Shown piece after piece: positions 61,156 to 64,000 of a DNA stretch of 64,000 nucleotides. This DNA comes from Niveispirillum sp943370215. Lineage in GTDB: Bacteria; Pseudomonadota; Alphaproteobacteria; Azospirillales; Azospirillaceae. Each line of letters begins with the position of its first letter. Position 1 is the stretch's first letter. Location of the stretch: contig CALRQC020000009.1 in the NCBI GenBank assembly GCA_943370215.1, forward strand, positions 62,001 through 126,000, read 5' to 3'. The notes below the pieces were generated by a model. The model was given only the letters and a program-made list of their open reading frames with translations. It did not search any database and was not told where the DNA came from. The translations under genes and the position numbers were made by a program.

Positions 61156-62124
61156 TCAGCCCAGCACCAGCCCCGCCGGCGTTTCCAGCAGCGGCAGATT
61201 GTGCAATCGGGCCAGCAGACGCAGGCTGTCGGTCGGGCGATCCAGGGCAAACCGACCACTGACTGGCAGTGCCGCCAGCTCTGCGCGCGCCAGCCGCAGC
61301 CCCGCCGGGCTGTAGCGCGCCAATCGGGCCAGCACCATATCCAGCCGCTGTTCATGCACAACCAGCCAGCCCTGCTGGAAGGCCGGCCGATCTGTCAGGC
61401 GACCACGCTGCACCCGGCCGCCGCCAACCAGCAGCCTTTCACCATCGGTCAGATCATAGGTCTGCCCCGCCAGCCGGGCGCGGAGCCCGCCGGCCGTGAC
61501 GGACAGGTCCAGCCGGCCAGCCGCCCGATCCAGGGTGAAGCTGCTGTCTGGTATTTCCAGTTCCAGCCCGTCGGCACCCGCCAGGAAAGGTTGGTCGTCC
61601 GCCGCCACGGTCAGCGCCATTTGCCCTTCTGCCAGGGTCAATTGCCGCTGTTTATGCCCAAAGCGCCCGGTTACCCGGCTGGCAGCATCCAGCACCAGCC
61701 GGCTGCCATCGGGCAGGATGGCCTCCTGCCGCTGTCCGCGCGGGGTCGACAAATCATAAGCCTGCGCCGGTGTTCCCCTCAGCCACAGCCCACCCCCACC
61801 AAGAACAGCCAACCCTGCCAGCCCGGCCGCCAACAGGCGCCGCCGGTCCAGCCCCGGATTGCTGGCCGGGCGGGCCGTCGCTGTCGGGCGGGGCGGAAAA
61901 TGCACCACCTGCCCGGTCGCCGCCTGTCGCAGCAATTGGTCCAGGACAGGATCATCCCAGGCGCCACGCACCTGTTCCATGGCCGCTTCATGGGCGGGGT
62001 TGGCCGAAAGCCAGGCCAGGAAGCGGGCCTGGCGCTCCGGCGTCCAGTCGCCTTCCTCCAGCAGCCAGCCGGCGGCTGCTTCCAGCACGGAATCGCCATC
62101 CGTATCGGGACGGAAACGGTTCAT
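61156..62124 (-). CDS. FecR-type anti-sigma factor
   Basis: 322 aa. N-terminal cytoplasmic DUF4880-like helices (AAGWLLEEGDWTPERQARFLAWLSANPAH), a Tat-like membrane helix (RRRLLAAGLAGLAVLGGGGL near residue 90), and a periplasmic FecR domain with STPRGQRQEAILPDGSRLVLDA near 120, the hallmark motif. The C-terminal STN-like part (FQQGWLVVHEQRLDMVLARL) contacts the receptor. ATG 62124 overlaps the sigma-factor stop (ATGA); the longer frame to 62166 is unlikely. Confidence 0.93.
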   Translation of the reverse strand: MNRFRPDTDGDSVLEAAAGWLLEEGDWTPERQARFLAWLSANPAHEAAMEQVRGAWDDPVLDQLLRQAATGQVVHFPPRPTATARPASNPGLDRRRLLAAGLAGLAVLGGGGLWLRGTPAQAYDLSTPRGQRQEAILPDGSRLVLDAASRVTGRFGHKQRQLTLAEGQMALTVAADDQPFLAGADGLELEIPDSSFTLDRAAGRLDLSVTAGGLRARLAGQTYDLTDGERLLVGGGRVQRGRLTDRPAFQQGWLVVHEQRLDMVLARLARYSPAGLRLARAELAALPVSGRFALDRPTDSLRLLARLHNLPLLETPAGLVLG

Positions 62125-62678
62125 CGCGCCACCCGCCGGGCCGTGCCGGCCTGCGGCCCGTCGCAATCCTGTTCCTCCAGCGAACGGGCCAATTGTGCGA
62201 GCGCCCGTGTCAGATGTTTTTTCACCGCTTCCTCATTCATGCCCAGTGCCTGGGCGATCTCCTCCCGGCTCTGCCCCTGGATACGCTTGCGGGTGAACAC
62301 CTCCCGCCGCAACGGCGGCATGGCATCCAGCGCGCGTTTGAAGGCGGCCAGCCGTTGCCGGTCGGAAAGCCGCTGTTCGGCCCCGGGCTGGTCGCAGGCG
62401 ATATCCTCGTCCAGCAGATCGGACACGGGTATTGCCGCCCGGTCCAGGATGACGCTGTGCGCCACCCGCAACGCATAGGGGACGGGTTGCTGAAGCCCGC
62501 CCGACCGGGCGCGCTCCAGCATACGGACCATGGTTTCCTGATAGACATCCTCCGCATCGGCCGGATTGCGTATCCGGTTGCGGATATAGGCCAGCAGCCG
62601 GCGATGGCCGGCCAACAGGTCCGCGATGATCGTGGATTGGCCCATCATCGACAGGATTACCCCGCTCCCGTTCCCCAT
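62121..62678 (-). CDS. ECF sigma factor, FecI type
   Basis: 185 aa. Region 2: AYIRNRIRNPADAEDVYQETMVRMLE near residue 30; region 4: MPPLRREVFTRKRIQGQSREEIAQ and EEAVKKHLTRALAQL near 120-160. ATG 62678 has a ribosome site too close to it; ATG 62648 (MMGQSTII) is a fair alternative. It should activate the receptor operon when released by the FecR-like protein. The gene lies 15 bp after a further TBDR gene on the same strand. Confidence 0.92.
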   Translation of the reverse strand: MGNGSGVILSMMGQSTIIADLLAGHRRLLAYIRNRIRNPADAEDVYQETMVRMLERARSGGLQQPVPYALRVAHSVILDRAAIPVSDLLDEDIACDQPGAEQRLSDRQRLAAFKRALDAMPPLRREVFTRKRIQGQSREEIAQALGMNEEAVKKHLTRALAQLARSLEEQDCDGPQAGTARRVAR

Positions 62679-62693
62679 GCCTTGGTGCTTACA

Positions 62694-64000
62694 TCAATAG
62701 CTGTAACGGACACCCAGCAGATACTGGGCCCCGCTGCGGGTGAAGCTGTAAACCCGGTCGCCAACCGAGTCCACATATTGATCCTCAGCCTGGTTGGTCA
62801 GGTTCACCCCTTCCAGGGTCACCTTCAGCTTCTCATTGATATTGTAGAACAGGCTGACATCCAGGTTGAGCGCGCTGTGATAGCCGGAGACGTCATTGCC
62901 ATTGCCGCCCGGAATGGATTGCAGATAGCCGTCACGGTAATTGACCGAGACGCGGCCACCATAGACATCCGTTTCATAATAAAGCGTGGCATTGGCCGAA
63001 TTACGCGACAGGCCCGGCAGGTCATACTTCTTGGTCACGCCCGCCGCCGGCTGGAATTCCGCCCGCGAATAGGCATAGGTGTAGTTCAGGATATAGCCAA
63101 GGCCATCAAACGGGGCCGGCAGGAAATCCAGACCCTGCTGATAGATCAGTTCCAGGCCATAGATATTGGCCCCCTTGCCATTGACCGGCTGGTTGAAGCT
63201 GTAGGTCACATCCAGATCGTCGGCCGGCACCAGGGAGGCCGGCAGGCCCGACTGACGGAAAGTCATGGTCTGCACGCCATCGACGATGAAGCTCTTCACC
63301 TTCTTGTAGAAGGGCTGGGCCGCCAGGATGCCCTGCTTGCCGAAATACCATTCGGCCGACATGTCCACGCTGTCGGCGCGGAACGGGTCCAGGTCCGGGT
63401 TGCCATAGGTGATGGTCTTGCCCGAGGTGTTGACGCTGGAAATGGCCGGCACCAGGGAGTTCAGGCTGGGCCGGGTGACGTTGCGGTTGGCCCCGAAGCG
63501 CACCCGCGTCTCCTCGCTGGTTTCCAGCACCACATTGAAGGAGGGCAGCCAGTCCGTATAGGAACGCTTGATCGATACGGCCGGGAAGGACGGGTCGCGG
63601 TCATAGGCGGAGGTGTCGGTGCGGATGGCGCGCAGGCCGATATTGCCCTTCATCGGCAGGCCGAACAGGCTGCGGTCCCAATCGGCCTGCACATAGGCAG
63701 CCTTGGTGGTTTCCGCCACCCCCTGCGGGAAGCCGGAGGAGACGGGCTTGACCACAGTACCGGTGCCCAGCTTGCCAAAGGCATTATCCAGATCGGCCAC
63801 GATCCAGCCGGTGGGCGTGCCGGCCGGCGCGTCCAGCCCCTTGCCGAACTTATAGGGGGTGGTGGTGTAGGTGCCGGCCAGGGTCGGATCAGTCAGGGAG
63901 ACGCCGCGCAGGGCGCGACCATTCAGCGTAGTGATGGAATCAAAGGCGTGGCTGGTGCTGTCATAGGTGAAACGGCGCCAATCCACCCCGCCCTTCAGAT
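62694..64000 (-). CDS. TonB-dependent receptor, N-terminus beyond the window
   Basis: The visible 435 residues are the C-terminal barrel: LKGGVDWRRFTYDS at the window edge, NRNVTRPSLNSLVP, the repeated TBDR strand FNVVLETSEETRVRFG, and the closing AQYLLGVRYSY. The frame is open to base 64000, so the start and plug lie outside; an internal GTG at 63986 is not the start. VTRPSLNSL and LDPFRADSVDMSAEWYFG are typical of the TIGR01782-type Caulobacter/sphingomonad receptors for carbohydrates or other organics. It ends 15 bp before the ECF sigma gene. Confidence 0.92.
   Translation of the reverse strand, partial: LKGGVDWRRFTYDSTSHAFDSITTLNGRALRGVSLTDPTLAGTYTTTPYKFGKGLDAPAGTPTGWIVADLDNAFGKLGTGTVVKPVSSGFPQGVAETTKAAYVQADWDRSLFGLPMKGNIGLRAIRTDTSAYDRDPSFPAVSIKRSYTDWLPSFNVVLETSEETRVRFGANRNVTRPSLNSLVPAISSVNTSGKTITYGNPDLDPFRADSVDMSAEWYFGKQGILAAQPFYKKVKSFIVDGVQTMTFRQSGLPASLVPADDLDVTYSFNQPVNGKGANIYGLELIYQQGLDFLPAPFDGLGYILNYTYAYSRAEFQPAAGVTKKYDLPGLSRNSANATLYYETDVYGGRVSVNYRDGYLQSIPGGNGNDVSGYHSALNLDVSLFYNINEKLKVTLEGVNLTNQAEDQYVDSVGDRVYSFTRSGAQYLLGVRYSY

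Overview
The window is high-GC DNA with dense, tightly packed genes, many with ATGA-type start/stop overlaps. It reads as an alphaproteobacterium of the Rhodospirillales/Azospirillaceae kind. The supports are seven TonB-dependent receptors (TBDRs) in 64 kb, alphaproteobacterial-style cobalamin genes (cobO, cobQ, cobC, cobD), a DctB/DctD pair and an Asn-type pseudo-receiver sigma-54 activator. This assignment is inference from gene content; no rRNA or tRNA was found.

Region 1 (1-14065): two divergent TBDR genes share an AT-rich intergenic region. The rightward receptor leads a probable operon of an alpha/beta hydrolase, an HpcH/HpaI-type aldolase, a complete Fbp-like ABC importer (binding protein, fused double permease, ATPase) and a membrane PepSY/flavin/2Fe-2S reductase. 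A nitrilase-family amidase, a proline-iminopeptidase-like hydrolase and a GntR/FCD regulator follow. The sequence ATTGGCTAC recurs in front of the receptor (twice), the amidase and the regulator, with a 16-base exact match between two of the promoters. The set looks like one regulon that imports and takes apart an iron-linked or organic ligand.

Region 2 (14170-24584): GDP-mannose synthesis (manC), an unknown 152-aa protein, a sigma-54 activator whose receiver has lost its phospho-acceptor, two small proteins (one like motility protein YjfB), a TPR-methyltransferase fusion, an amino-acid ABC binding protein and permease without ATPase, an SGNH lipoprotein, and a TPR-aspartyl/asparaginyl hydroxylase.

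Region 3 (24748-35010): cobalamin locus. cobC and cobD are divergent with overlapping start codons. btuB-btuF-btuC-btuD-cobU-cobO-cobQ run leftward behind a B12 riboswitch. Three REP-like inverted repeats lie between cob genes.

Region 4 (35221-51989): a chemoreceptor, a YhaO/YhaN-like nuclease pair, then a leftward block of two TBDRs, an exported berberine-bridge-type flavoenzyme, a Tat-exported class V PLP enzyme resembling PvdN, and a short-chain dehydrogenase. A Fur-box-like site precedes the first of these TBDRs, and hisC is divergent from it.

Region 5 (51985-58251): a sharply AT-rich insert carries a GHKL ATPase fused to a PD-(D/E)XK-like nuclease, a likely defence gene, plus a 55-aa ORF. 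Then come dctD and dctB, and in front of dctB a CRISPR array of five intact 36-bp repeats plus one decayed repeat, with no cas genes in the window.

Region 6 (58297-64000): a FecI/FecR/FecA-type surface-signalling set (sigma factor, anti-sigma factor, TBDR with STN domain) preceded by the 3' end of a further TBDR that runs off the window.
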